From assembly GCA_012744435.1 (NCBI GenBank), contig JAAYCA010000007.1, positions 20,735-84,734 of the forward strand: DNA of 64,000 bases. The letters are read 5' to 3'. The DNA is from Bacteroidales bacterium (lineage in GTDB: Bacteria > Bacteroidota > Bacteroidia > Bacteroidales > UBA932). The position numbers and the translations under genes were made by a program. Of this stretch, positions 40,380 to 49,362 are shown piece by piece. The first letter of the stretch is position 1; the number at the start of each line of letters is the position of its first letter. The notes under the pieces are model-generated. The model made no database searches. It was not told where the DNA came from and saw only the letters and a program-made list of their open reading frames with translations.

Positions 40380-42343
40380 TAAAGAAGATCTATCAGACCG
40401 ACCCCTGGCTGGAGCCGTTCAAGGGCGCGATCGAAGCACGTCACGAGCGGATTCTCGCCGACCGCCGCAAACTCGCGGGAGAGGGCCCGCTGTCCGCGGC
40501 GGTCAACAACCACATCTACTATCCGCTCCACAAAGAAGACGGGGAATGGGTGATCCGCGAGTGGGCCCCCAATGCCACGCGGATCTACCTGATCGGGGAG
40601 GGCAACAACTGGAAGCGCATCGACAGCTATGCTTTCAAGCCCGTCGGCGCAGGCAACTGGGAGCTCCGCCTGCCGGAGATGTTTCTCCGTCACGGAGAAC
40701 TGTACAAACTTTGGATCGAGTGGCCCGGCGGGGGCGGGGAGCGTCTGCCCGCCTATGTGACCCGCGTGGTCCAGGATCCGGAAACCAAGATCTTCTCGGC
40801 ACAGGTCTGGGCTCCCGCGGAGCCGTTCAGATGGACGGGCCGCAAGCCCGGCCGCCGGCCGCATCCCCTTATTTACGAATGCCACATCGGCATGAGCTCC
40901 GAGCAGGAGAAAGTGGCATCCTTCGAAGAATTCCGCCGCGACGTGCTGCCGCGCGTCGCGAAACTGGGCTACAACGTCCTGCAGATCATGGCGCTCCAGG
41001 AGCACCCCTATTACGGGTCCTTCGGCTACCAGGTGTCCAATTTCTTTGCGTTGAGCTCGCGTTTCGGCACGCCCGAGGAGTTCAAGGCGCTGGTGGACGA
41101 CGCCCACCGCCGCGGTATCGCCGTGATTATGGATATCGTCCACTCCCATGCCGTGGAGAACGAAGCGGAGGGCCTGGGCTGTCTGGACGGCCACGAGGAC
41201 CTGTATTTCTACAAAGGCCCGCAGGGGCACCACCCCGCCTGGGGCTCGCGCTGCTTCGACTATGGCAAGGATGAAGTCAAGTATTTCCTGCTTGCCAACT
41301 GCAAATACTGGATGGAAGAATACCGCCTGGACGGTTTCCGTTTCGACGGGGTCACGAGCATGATTTACTGGGACCACGGTCTGGGCAAGGATTTCGGCAA
41401 CTATGCCTATTACTTTGACCAGGGCGTGGACGAGAACGCCGTCAGCTATCTGGCCCTTGCCAACCAGCTGATCCACGAGATCGATCCCGCGGCGATTACG
41501 ATCGCCGAAGACGTCAGCGGCATGGCCGGCCTGGCCGCGCCTTTCGAGGCGGGGGGCGTGGGCTTCGATTTCCGTATGGCGATGGGCATCGCCGACCACT
41601 GGATCAAGTGGATCAAAGAGCTCTCCGACGACCAGTGGAGCATGGGCGGCATCTGGTGGGAGCTGACCAACAAGCGCGTCGACGAACACACGGTGTCTTA
41701 CGCAGAGTGCCACGACCAGGCGCTCGTGGGCGACAAGACCATCATCTTCCGCCTGGTCGACAAGGAGATGTACTGGTCGATGGACAAGGCCTCGCAGAAC
41801 CTGATCGTGGACCGGGGCATCGCCCTGCACAAACTGATCCGGCTCGTGACCCTGGCCACCTCGGGCGGCGGCTATCTCAATTTCATGGGCAACGAATTCG
41901 GTCATCCCGAATGGATAGACTTCCCGCGCGAGGGCAACGGCTGGTCCTGCAAATATGCCCGCCGGCAGTGGTCTCTCGCTGACAATCCGCTGCTCCGTTA
42001 TGGCGGCCTGCAGGCTTTCGACGCGGAAATGGTCCACTACGTCAAACGCGAGCGCATCCTCTCCGGAGAGCTGAAGCAACTTTATGTCGATGAAGCGAGG
42101 AAAGTTTTGATTTTCAGCCGCGGAAATAGTATCTTTGCATTCAATTTCAACCCGGTTGCGTCTTTCGAGGATTTCCGCTTCGGGGCGCCCGACGGAGAGT
42201 ATGCCCTGGCATTCGATTCCGACGAGCCTGAATTCGGAGGATTTTCGAGGCTGGGGCGAGGCGAGCGCCATGCCACGGTGGATGGCGTCCTGTCGCTCTA
42301 CCTGCCCAGCCGCGTCGCAATCGTGTTGAAAAAAACCAAATAA
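40376..42343 (+). CDS. glgB: 1,4-alpha-glucan branching enzyme (GH13)
   Basis: Introduces alpha-1,6 branches in glycogen. The 655-residue enzyme has an N-terminal CBM48 (EWVIREWAPNATRIYLIGEG, NNWKRI), then the GH13 barrel with MDIVHSHAVENEAEGLG, nucleophile Asp324 in FRFDGVTSMIYWDHG, acid/base Glu378 in IAEDVSGM, and YAECHDQALVGDKT. This is the eukaryote-like GH13_8 branch usual in Bacteroidetes. The start ATG at 40376 overlaps xseB; a longer frame from 40331 lies within xseB and is rejected. Confidence 0.96.
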   Translation: MIKKIYQTDPWLEPFKGAIEARHERILADRRKLAGEGPLSAAVNNHIYYPLHKEDGEWVIREWAPNATRIYLIGEGNNWKRIDSYAFKPVGAGNWELRLPEMFLRHGELYKLWIEWPGGGGERLPAYVTRVVQDPETKIFSAQVWAPAEPFRWTGRKPGRRPHPLIYECHIGMSSEQEKVASFEEFRRDVLPRVAKLGYNVLQIMALQEHPYYGSFGYQVSNFFALSSRFGTPEEFKALVDDAHRRGIAVIMDIVHSHAVENEAEGLGCLDGHEDLYFYKGPQGHHPAWGSRCFDYGKDEVKYFLLANCKYWMEEYRLDGFRFDGVTSMIYWDHGLGKDFGNYAYYFDQGVDENAVSYLALANQLIHEIDPAAITIAEDVSGMAGLAAPFEAGGVGFDFRMAMGIADHWIKWIKELSDDQWSMGGIWWELTNKRVDEHTVSYAECHDQALVGDKTIIFRLVDKEMYWSMDKASQNLIVDRGIALHKLIRLVTLATSGGGYLNFMGNEFGHPEWIDFPREGNGWSCKYARRQWSLADNPLLRYGGLQAFDAEMVHYVKRERILSGELKQLYVDEARKVLIFSRGNSIFAFNFNPVASFEDFRFGAPDGEYALAFDSDEPEFGGFSRLGRGERHATVDGVLSLYLPSRVAIVLKKTK

Positions 42344-42352
42344 CCCGCACAT

Positions 42353-44293
42353 ATGGCATTTCTGAAATTCAACAAATCAGAGCTTGTCAACCTGGCCTAC
42401 TCGCTCAAGCGGGAAATCTTGAGCGCAAACAAGACGGGCGCGTACTGCAACACCTCCATCGTGACCTGCAATACGCGCCGCTATCATGGCCTGTTGGCTG
42501 TCACGCTGGACCGCTTCGGCGGGGACCGTTTCCTGCTGCTGTCCGACCTGGACGAGACCCTGGTCGTGAACGGCAAGCAATTCAACCTCGGAATCCACTG
42601 CTACGGAGATATTTACGAACCGCGCGGCCACAAATACGTCGTGGACTTCAGCGCCGACCCGGTTCCGCAGATCACCTGCAAAGTCGGGGAGATCCTCTTC
42701 CGCAAGAGCATCGTGCTGGCTCCGGACTGGGACCAGGTCCTGGTCAAGTACGAGGTCCTCGAAAGCCCGGCGCCGGTCTTGCTGCAGCTTCGTCCGTACC
42801 TGGCGTTCCGCAACATCCACGACCTCACGCACGAGAATCCGCAGGCCGACATGTCCGGGACAGAGGTTCCGGGCGGGATGGTCTTCCGGTTGTACCGGGA
42901 GTTTCCCGACCTGCACCTCCAGCTGAGCGACGCCAAGGCGAAGTTCACCGCCAATCCGTACTGGAACTACAACATCACCTACTCCGACGAATACCGCCGC
43001 GGTTTCGACTGCCGCGAGGACCTCGCGGTCCCCGGCTGGTTCGAAGCGCGCCTGAAAGCCGGAGAGTCGCTGGTCTTCTCGGCTTCGCTCCAGCAGGAGG
43101 AGGCCTCTGCGCTGAAACGCCGCTACAATTCCTGCGTCAGGGCTGCCGGCGAGATCACCAGCTACCACGACCAGCTTCGCCGCTGCGCGGATTCGCTGAT
43201 CACCAACCACAACGGCCGCAGGAAGATCAACGCCGGCCTCTCCTGGCTGTACAACGGCCTGCTCCGCGAGACGCTCCTGGCCCTGCCGGGCCTGACGCTT
43301 CACGGCCTGAACAGTCCTGCCCAGTTCGAGGAGATCCTCGATAACCTTATCGCCGACGAACAGGAACGGCTTTTCTCCCGCACCACGCAGGTGGAGGCCC
43401 CGCTGCTGCTGGCCCGCGTGCTGCAGCAGTACATCGATTTCGGTGCCGACGGGAACAAGGTCTGGAAGAAATACGGCGCCACGCTGTGCGGGGTGGTGGA
43501 GAGCTACCTCCCGGGCGTCCGCGCCGAAGTGTCCATGCAGCCGAACGGGCTGCTCTGGGCGCAGAAAGACGGCGTCGCCCTGAGCTGGATGAACGCCTAC
43601 ATCGACGGCCGCGCCGTCACCGAACGTGCCGGCTACCAGGTGGAGACCAACGCCTTCTGGTACAACGCCGTATGCTTCGCCGTGGAGATGGGCTCCGCTT
43701 ATGGCGGAGCGAAGGGCGCCGCATTCGCCGCCAAGTGGACCCCGATCCGCGACATGATCCGCAGCAGCTATCAGCATACCTTCTGGAATGCTTCCCGCGG
43801 GTGCCTTGCCGATTATGTGGACAACGGCGGCCAGGTGATGGACATCCGTCCCAACCAGATTTACGCGCTGGACGTGCCGTACTCCCCGATCGACGAGGAG
43901 CTGGCGCCGTCCATCCTCCGTATCGTCGACAATGAACTGGTCACGGCCCGCGGCCTGCGGACCCTCTCTCCGCGCGACGCCCGCTACCAGGCGGTTTACG
44001 AGGGCACGCAGCGTGAGCGTGACCTTGCCTACCACGGCGGCAGCACCCGTCCGTTCCTGCTCCGCCCCTACGTGGCGGCGAGCCTCCGGATCAAGGGCGC
44101 CTCCTTTGTCAAGCGTGCCGAGTGGCTGACCGAGGGCTTCTATGCCGATCTGGGCAAGCACGGCGTCGGCGCGTTCTCCGAACTTTATGACGGCGACCCG
44201 CCCCACGAGCCGCACGGTGCCATCTCTTCGGCACTCAGCACGGCGGCGCTGCTCTCCATCAACTACATGTTGGACCAATACACGGAAGAATAG
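42353..44293 (+). CDS. Glycogen debranching enzyme (amylo-alpha-1,6-glucosidase type, GH133)
   Basis: Removes alpha-1,6 branches from glycogen. The 646-residue protein has the bacterial N-terminal GDE domain (TGAYCNTSIVTCNTRRYHGL, FLLLSDLDETLVVNGKQF) and the C-terminal (alpha/alpha)6 barrel (INAGLSWLYNGLLRETLLAL; AQKDGVALSWMNAYIDGRAV; VETNAFWYNAVCFA; DIRPNQIYALDVPYSPI). It starts 9 bp after glgB and ends 3 bp before the GT gene, firmly within the alpha-glucan operon. Confidence 0.94.
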   Translation: MAFLKFNKSELVNLAYSLKREILSANKTGAYCNTSIVTCNTRRYHGLLAVTLDRFGGDRFLLLSDLDETLVVNGKQFNLGIHCYGDIYEPRGHKYVVDFSADPVPQITCKVGEILFRKSIVLAPDWDQVLVKYEVLESPAPVLLQLRPYLAFRNIHDLTHENPQADMSGTEVPGGMVFRLYREFPDLHLQLSDAKAKFTANPYWNYNITYSDEYRRGFDCREDLAVPGWFEARLKAGESLVFSASLQQEEASALKRRYNSCVRAAGEITSYHDQLRRCADSLITNHNGRRKINAGLSWLYNGLLRETLLALPGLTLHGLNSPAQFEEILDNLIADEQERLFSRTTQVEAPLLLARVLQQYIDFGADGNKVWKKYGATLCGVVESYLPGVRAEVSMQPNGLLWAQKDGVALSWMNAYIDGRAVTERAGYQVETNAFWYNAVCFAVEMGSAYGGAKGAAFAAKWTPIRDMIRSSYQHTFWNASRGCLADYVDNGGQVMDIRPNQIYALDVPYSPIDEELAPSILRIVDNELVTARGLRTLSPRDARYQAVYEGTQRERDLAYHGGSTRPFLLRPYVAASLRIKGASFVKRAEWLTEGFYADLGKHGVGAFSELYDGDPPHEPHGAISSALSTAALLSINYMLDQYTEE

Positions 44294-44296
44294 GAT

Positions 44297-45589
44297 ATGA
44301 AAGTCTTGATGTTCGGCTGGGAATTCCCTCCCCACATCGCGGGCGGTCTGGGGACGGCCTGCGAAGGTATCGTCAAGGGCTTGGCGCACAACGGGGTGGA
44401 GACGCTCTTCGTGATGCCTTCCGCCTCCGGCGACGAAGACCAGAGCTGCGTCACCATCCTCAATGCGAGCGACGTGGCGGTGCGGAACGTCAGCGACACC
44501 GTCGAGGAGTTCCTCGACAAGGTCAAATTCATCAACGTGGACTCGAACATCGTCCCTTACGTGGATCCGGAGGAGTATTTCGAGGCCATCGAGAAGATGA
44601 AGCGCGAACAGCTCCGCGAGACAAACGTCGGCTTCGGCCAGAAATTCAGTTTTTCCGGCAAATACGGTGCGAACCTCCTCGAGGAGGTGTCCCGCTATGC
44701 ACAGGTCGGCGGAACCATCGCGATGGAGCATCTCGGTGAATTCGACGTGATCCACGCCCACGACTGGCTGACCTACCTGGCCGGCATCGCCGCCAAGGAG
44801 CTGTCCGGCAAGCCGCTGGTCGTCCATGTCCACGCCACTTCCTTCGACCGCGGCACCGACGACATGGTCGACTCCCGCGTCTATTCGATCGAGAAGCGGG
44901 GCATGGAGGCGGCGGACCGCGTCGTCACGGTCAGTGACCTCACGCGCAATATCGTCATCAACAAATACGGCATCGATCCGGCCAAGGTCGTGACGGTGCA
45001 CAACGCCGTGGACTTCAGCGGTCGGGAGAACCTCTCCGTCGAGCGTGGCGTGCGCGACAAGATCGTGACTTTCCTGGGCCGCATCACCTTCCAGAAGGGG
45101 CCCGAGTATTTCATCGAAGCCGCAGCCAAGGTCCTCAAGCGGACGAAGAACGTCCGTTTCGTGATGGCGGGCAGCGGGGACATGATGCGGCGCGCCATCC
45201 GTCAGGTGGCCCGCCTGGGCATCTCGGACCGCTTCCACTTCACGGGTTTCCTCCGCGGACAGGAAGTGCAGAAAATGTTCGCCCTATCGGACGTGTACAT
45301 CATGCCTTCCGTATCCGAGCCGTTCGGCATCTCCCCGCTTGAGGCGATGCGCTCCAACGTCCCATCCATCATCTCCCACCAGTCCGGCGCCGCCGAAGTG
45401 CTCAAGTACGCCCTCAAGGTCGATTTCTGGGACGTCGATGCGATGGCGGACGATATTTACGCCCTTCTGCAGTACCCTGCGCTGGCCGATTTCGCCAACA
45501 AGCAGGGTTTCGATGAAGTCAATGCGCTCAAGTGGAACAATGCCACCGCCAAGCTCAAGAAAGTTTATGAATCAGTAGTCAATCAGTAA
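44297..45589 (+). CDS. Glycogen-synthase-like glycosyltransferase (GT4/GT5 type)
   Basis: Probably elongates alpha-1,4-glucan. The 430-residue GT-B protein starts MKVLMFGWEFPPHIAGGLGT, the donor-loop Gly-rich motif of starch/glycogen synthases. It continues with VIHAHDWLTYLAGIAAKEL, VHVHATSFDRG and the donor half FLGRITFQKGPEYFIEAA, with EX7E region SVSEPFGISPLEAM. It lacks the long GT5 insertions and is assigned by many pipelines to GT4. Its position between the debranching enzyme and GH57 amylase supports a glycogen role. Confidence 0.88.
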   Translation: MKVLMFGWEFPPHIAGGLGTACEGIVKGLAHNGVETLFVMPSASGDEDQSCVTILNASDVAVRNVSDTVEEFLDKVKFINVDSNIVPYVDPEEYFEAIEKMKREQLRETNVGFGQKFSFSGKYGANLLEEVSRYAQVGGTIAMEHLGEFDVIHAHDWLTYLAGIAAKELSGKPLVVHVHATSFDRGTDDMVDSRVYSIEKRGMEAADRVVTVSDLTRNIVINKYGIDPAKVVTVHNAVDFSGRENLSVERGVRDKIVTFLGRITFQKGPEYFIEAAAKVLKRTKNVRFVMAGSGDMMRRAIRQVARLGISDRFHFTGFLRGQEVQKMFALSDVYIMPSVSEPFGISPLEAMRSNVPSIISHQSGAAEVLKYALKVDFWDVDAMADDIYALLQYPALADFANKQGFDEVNALKWNNATAKLKKVYESVVNQ

Positions 45590-45590
45590 T

Positions 45591-46787
45591 ATGAAGAAGT
45601 CAATCTGCCTGTACTTCCAGGTCCACCAGCCCACCCGTCTGCGCCTTTACAGATTTTTCGATATCGGCAAGGATTCGCATTATTACGATGATTTCGCCAA
45701 CCGGACGATCCTCAAGCGCATCGCCCAGAAGTGCTATCTGCCGATGAACGAGGTCCTGCTCGAGTCTATCAAGAAGAACAAGGGCAAGCTCAAGCTGGCC
45801 TTCTCCATTTCCGGGTCTGCCCTGGAGCAGTTCGACCGCTATGCCCCCGAGGTCATCGAGAGTTTCCGCAAGCTCGCCGAGACCGGCTGTGTGGAGTTCC
45901 TCTGCGAGACTTACAACCATTCGCTGTCGTCGCTCGCTTCCCAGCCGGAGTTCGAGCACCAGGTACTCAAGCACAAGGCGGCCGTGGAGCAGTATTTCGG
46001 CGTGACGCCGAAGACTTTCCGCAACACGGAGCTGATCTATTCCGACGGCATCGGCGCCATGGTCTATGATCTGGGCTTCAAGACGATGCTGACCGAGGGG
46101 GCCCGCCATATCATGGGCTGGAAGAGCCCCAATTATATCTACAACAATGATTTGAAGTCAGGTCTCAAGCTCTTGCTCCGCAATTATTCGCTGAGCGACG
46201 ACATTGCCTTCCGCTTTTCCGACAAAGGCTGGGAGGAGTGGCCGCTGACCGCCGAGCGCTTCGTCGGCTGGCTGAAAGCCGCCGAGGGCGATATCGTCAA
46301 CCTCTTCATGGACTACGAGACCTTCGGCGAGCACCAGGGTTCCGAGTGCGGCATCTTCGAGTTCATGCGCGCCATGACGGATGCCGTGGCGGCCGACAAG
46401 GAACTGGAGTTCGTCACGCCCGAACGCGCTGCCGCGCGCCTCAAGTCCGTGGGCGACCTGTCCGTCCCGCAGCCCATCTCCTGGGCCGACGAGGAACGCG
46501 ACACTTCCGCATGGCTGGGTAACGAGCTGCAGCAGGATGCCTACAACAAACTTTACGGCCTGGAGGAGAAGCTCTCCATCCTGAACGACCCCGCCCTGTG
46601 GAACGACTACGGACACCTGCAGGAGAGCGACCACCTGTATTATATGTGCACGAAGTTCTTCTCCGACGGGGAGATCCACAAGCGCTTCAATCCGTACGAC
46701 ACGCCTTACGAGGCTTTTATCAATTATATGAACGTCCTCAGCGATTTCATGATCCGTGTGAACGACGCGATCGCCGAGAGACAATAG
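45591..46787 (+). CDS. GH57 alpha-amylase / glucanotransferase family protein
   Basis: A retaining glycosidase acting on alpha-glucan in the cytoplasm (no signal peptide). The 398-residue protein starts SICLYFQVHQPTRLRLYRFF (motif HQP), then GCVEFLCETYNHSL, the nucleophile motif TFRNTELIYS (Glu147) and the acid/base motif FMDYETFGEH (Asp241). Their spacing of 94 residues is close to that of characterised GH57 enzymes. Separated by 1 bp from the GT gene upstream. Whether it hydrolyses or transfers cannot be told from sequence. Confidence 0.92.
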   Translation: MKKSICLYFQVHQPTRLRLYRFFDIGKDSHYYDDFANRTILKRIAQKCYLPMNEVLLESIKKNKGKLKLAFSISGSALEQFDRYAPEVIESFRKLAETGCVEFLCETYNHSLSSLASQPEFEHQVLKHKAAVEQYFGVTPKTFRNTELIYSDGIGAMVYDLGFKTMLTEGARHIMGWKSPNYIYNNDLKSGLKLLLRNYSLSDDIAFRFSDKGWEEWPLTAERFVGWLKAAEGDIVNLFMDYETFGEHQGSECGIFEFMRAMTDAVAADKELEFVTPERAAARLKSVGDLSVPQPISWADEERDTSAWLGNELQQDAYNKLYGLEEKLSILNDPALWNDYGHLQESDHLYYMCTKFFSDGEIHKRFNPYDTPYEAFINYMNVLSDFMIRVNDAIAERQ

Positions 46788-46800
46788 TCAGTAGTTTTTT

Positions 46801-49362
46801 ATGATGAATCAATCTGAAATGGCCGCGCCCGCGTGGAAAAGTGTGATGGTGACGCGGCATCTGCCGGAGGAGCTTTCGGGGCTCGAAACCCTCTGCAAGA
46901 ACCTCTGGTGGTGCTGGAACGACAAGGCCAAGACCCTGTTCCGCACCGTGGATTATGACTTGTGGCATACGTCCGGCCACAACCCGATGGTAATCCTGGA
47001 CAAGGTGAGCCTCAAGCGCTACAAGGAACTCGCCAAGGACAAGGAGTTCCTCGCCCTCCTGGATGAGGTGATGAGCGAGTTCAACGAGTACATGGCTGCC
47101 AAGGAGCAGCGCACCGAGCCTTCCGTCGGGTATTTCTGCATGGAATACGGACTGGACACCTCCCTGATGATCTATTCCGGCGGCCTGGGCATCCTGGCCG
47201 GCGACTATCTCAAGGAGACCAGCGACATGAACGTCAATCTCGTGGCGGTCGGCCTGCTGTACCGCTATGGTTATTTCAACCAGCGGCTCACCCCGCAGGG
47301 CAACCAGGTGGCGGAGTACAAGCCGCAGGACTTCCTGAAGATTCCGGCCGAGCCCGTCCTGGGAGAGAACGGCGCCTGGAAGACGGTCTCCATGCAGATG
47401 CCGGGCCGTACGCTGAACGCCCGTATCTGGAAGGTGGCGGTCGGCCGCACCGATCTCTACCTGCTGGATACGGACTATGAAGACAACAGCCCTGAAGACC
47501 GTCAGGTCACGCATCAGCTCTACGGCGGCGATTGGGAGAACCGGCTGAAACAGGAGATCCTGCTTGGCATCGGCGGCGTGCGCGCCCTGCGCGAACTCGG
47601 CCTGTGCCCCAAGATCTACCACTACAATGAGGGACATGCGGCCTTCGCCGGCCTGGAGCGTCTGCGCGAATGCATCCAGGACAACCATCTTTCCTTCAGC
47701 GAGGCGCTGGAGCTGGTCCGTGCGTCCGGCCTCTACACGACCCACACGCCGGTTCCCGCCGGCCATGATGCTTTCTCCGAGGATATGATCGGCCGTTATT
47801 TCAGCCACTATCCCGGCCGTCTGGGCATTGACTGGCGTACGATGATGAGCCTCGGCCGCATCAATGCCGACAATCGCGACGAGAAGTTCTCGATGAGCAA
47901 CCTCGCCGCCAACCTTTCGCAGAACGTCAACGGCGTGTCCATGCTGCACGGCAAGGTCAGCCAGGACATCTTTGCGAACATGTATCCCGGTTTCCTTCCG
48001 GAGGAGCTCTACATCAGCTATGTCACCAACGGCGTCCACTACCCGACCTGGGCCTCCAAGTACTGGAAGGAAGTGCACGCCAAGGTGTTCGGCCCTGAGT
48101 TCCAGACGCATCACTACGACAAGAGCTGTTTCGGGGGCATCTATTCCGTGTCCGATACCGAGATCTGGGATGTGCGCAAACGGCTGAAGAAAGAATTGGT
48201 CCGCACCATCCGCGAGCGTCTCTCCGACCCGTTGGTGTGTGCGCACTATACCCCGAGCGAGGTCGTTACGATCAAGGAGCGCCTGCGTGAAGACGTGCTC
48301 ACTTTCGGTTTCGCCCGCCGTTTCGCGACCTACAAGCGCGCGACGCTGCTGTTCAGCGATCTCGACCGGCTGGACGCCATCGTCAACGACCCCGAACGTC
48401 CCGTCCAGTTTATCTTTGCCGGCAAGGCTCACCCGGCCGACGGTATGGGACAGGATCTGATCGAGCAGATCATCGAGATCTCCAAGCAGGACCGGTTCCT
48501 CGGCCGTATCATCTTCGTGCCCGGCTATGATATCACCCTCGCGAAGCGCCTTGTCCAGGGCGTGGACGTGTGGCTGAACAACCCGACGCGTCCCCTGGAG
48601 GCTTCCGGCACTTCCGGCGAGAAGGCCGCCATGAACGGCGTGATGCATTTCTCCGTACTGGACGGCTGGTGGGTCGAGGGTTACCGGGAGGGCGCCGGCT
48701 GGGCGCTTCCGCAGAAGCGGACCTATGAAGACCAGAACTACCAGAACGAACTGGATTCCGCCACGATCTATGCCACGATCGAGGGCGAGATCGCCCCGGC
48801 CTACTACGATGTGGATCAGGCCTCCGGCCTGTCGCCCGTCTGGGTCGGCTTCATCAAGAACACGATCGCGCAGGTGGCCTGCAACTTCACCACCAACCGC
48901 ATGCTCACCGACTACTGCAACCAGTACTACCTGCCGCAGTACGAGCGCTACACCGAGATGTGTGCGGACGATTTCCGGATCGCCCGCGAGATATCCGCCT
49001 GGAAACGCATGATGGAGGTGGAGTGGAACAACATCCGCATCGTGTCCTGCTCGGAGCCGGATGCCTCTTATATCCTGTCGCAGAACGACATGATCAAGAG
49101 TAAGGTCGTGCTCGACCTCGGCCGCATCCGTCCGGAGGATATCGGCATCGAGATCGTCTTCACAACGGCGGATTCCAAGGGTGAACTGCATATCCAGGAG
49201 GTTGCTGAAATGCAGCTGACGAATGTCGAGGGGAGTCTCGCCACGTTCGAGGCGGAAATGTTGCCGGAGCACACGGGTATGTATCAGGTGGGCAAGCGCC
49301 TTTACCCGAAGAACCCGCGTCTGCCGCACCGGCAGGATTTCCCCTTGGTGAAATGGCTGTAG
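46801..49362 (+). CDS. glgP: Alpha-glucan (glycogen/maltodextrin) phosphorylase
   Basis: Releases glucose 1-phosphate from alpha-1,4-glucan using PLP. The 853-residue protein belongs to the short GT35 form: N-terminal DUF3417-like segment (LCKNLWWCWNDKAKTLF), PSVGYFCMEYGLDTSLMIYS, GGLGILAGDYLKETSDM, VTNGVHYPTWAS, and the PLP-lysine region EASGTSGEKAAMNGVMHFS, with Glu before the Lys where many homologs have Met. Two adjacent ATGs (46801, 46804) are possible. The last 10 nt overlap the ribF start. Confidence 0.95.
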   Translation: MMNQSEMAAPAWKSVMVTRHLPEELSGLETLCKNLWWCWNDKAKTLFRTVDYDLWHTSGHNPMVILDKVSLKRYKELAKDKEFLALLDEVMSEFNEYMAAKEQRTEPSVGYFCMEYGLDTSLMIYSGGLGILAGDYLKETSDMNVNLVAVGLLYRYGYFNQRLTPQGNQVAEYKPQDFLKIPAEPVLGENGAWKTVSMQMPGRTLNARIWKVAVGRTDLYLLDTDYEDNSPEDRQVTHQLYGGDWENRLKQEILLGIGGVRALRELGLCPKIYHYNEGHAAFAGLERLRECIQDNHLSFSEALELVRASGLYTTHTPVPAGHDAFSEDMIGRYFSHYPGRLGIDWRTMMSLGRINADNRDEKFSMSNLAANLSQNVNGVSMLHGKVSQDIFANMYPGFLPEELYISYVTNGVHYPTWASKYWKEVHAKVFGPEFQTHHYDKSCFGGIYSVSDTEIWDVRKRLKKELVRTIRERLSDPLVCAHYTPSEVVTIKERLREDVLTFGFARRFATYKRATLLFSDLDRLDAIVNDPERPVQFIFAGKAHPADGMGQDLIEQIIEISKQDRFLGRIIFVPGYDITLAKRLVQGVDVWLNNPTRPLEASGTSGEKAAMNGVMHFSVLDGWWVEGYREGAGWALPQKRTYEDQNYQNELDSATIYATIEGEIAPAYYDVDQASGLSPVWVGFIKNTIAQVACNFTTNRMLTDYCNQYYLPQYERYTEMCADDFRIAREISAWKRMMEVEWNNIRIVSCSEPDASYILSQNDMIKSKVVLDLGRIRPEDIGIEIVFTTADSKGELHIQEVAEMQLTNVEGSLATFEAEMLPEHTGMYQVGKRLYPKNPRLPHRQDFPLVKWL

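Noticed and set aside
42377..45238. 953-codon minus-strand frame
   Set aside because: Antisense across the debranching enzyme and the GT gene, both with conserved motifs.
46747..49329. 860-codon minus-strand frame
   Set aside because: Shadow of glgP.
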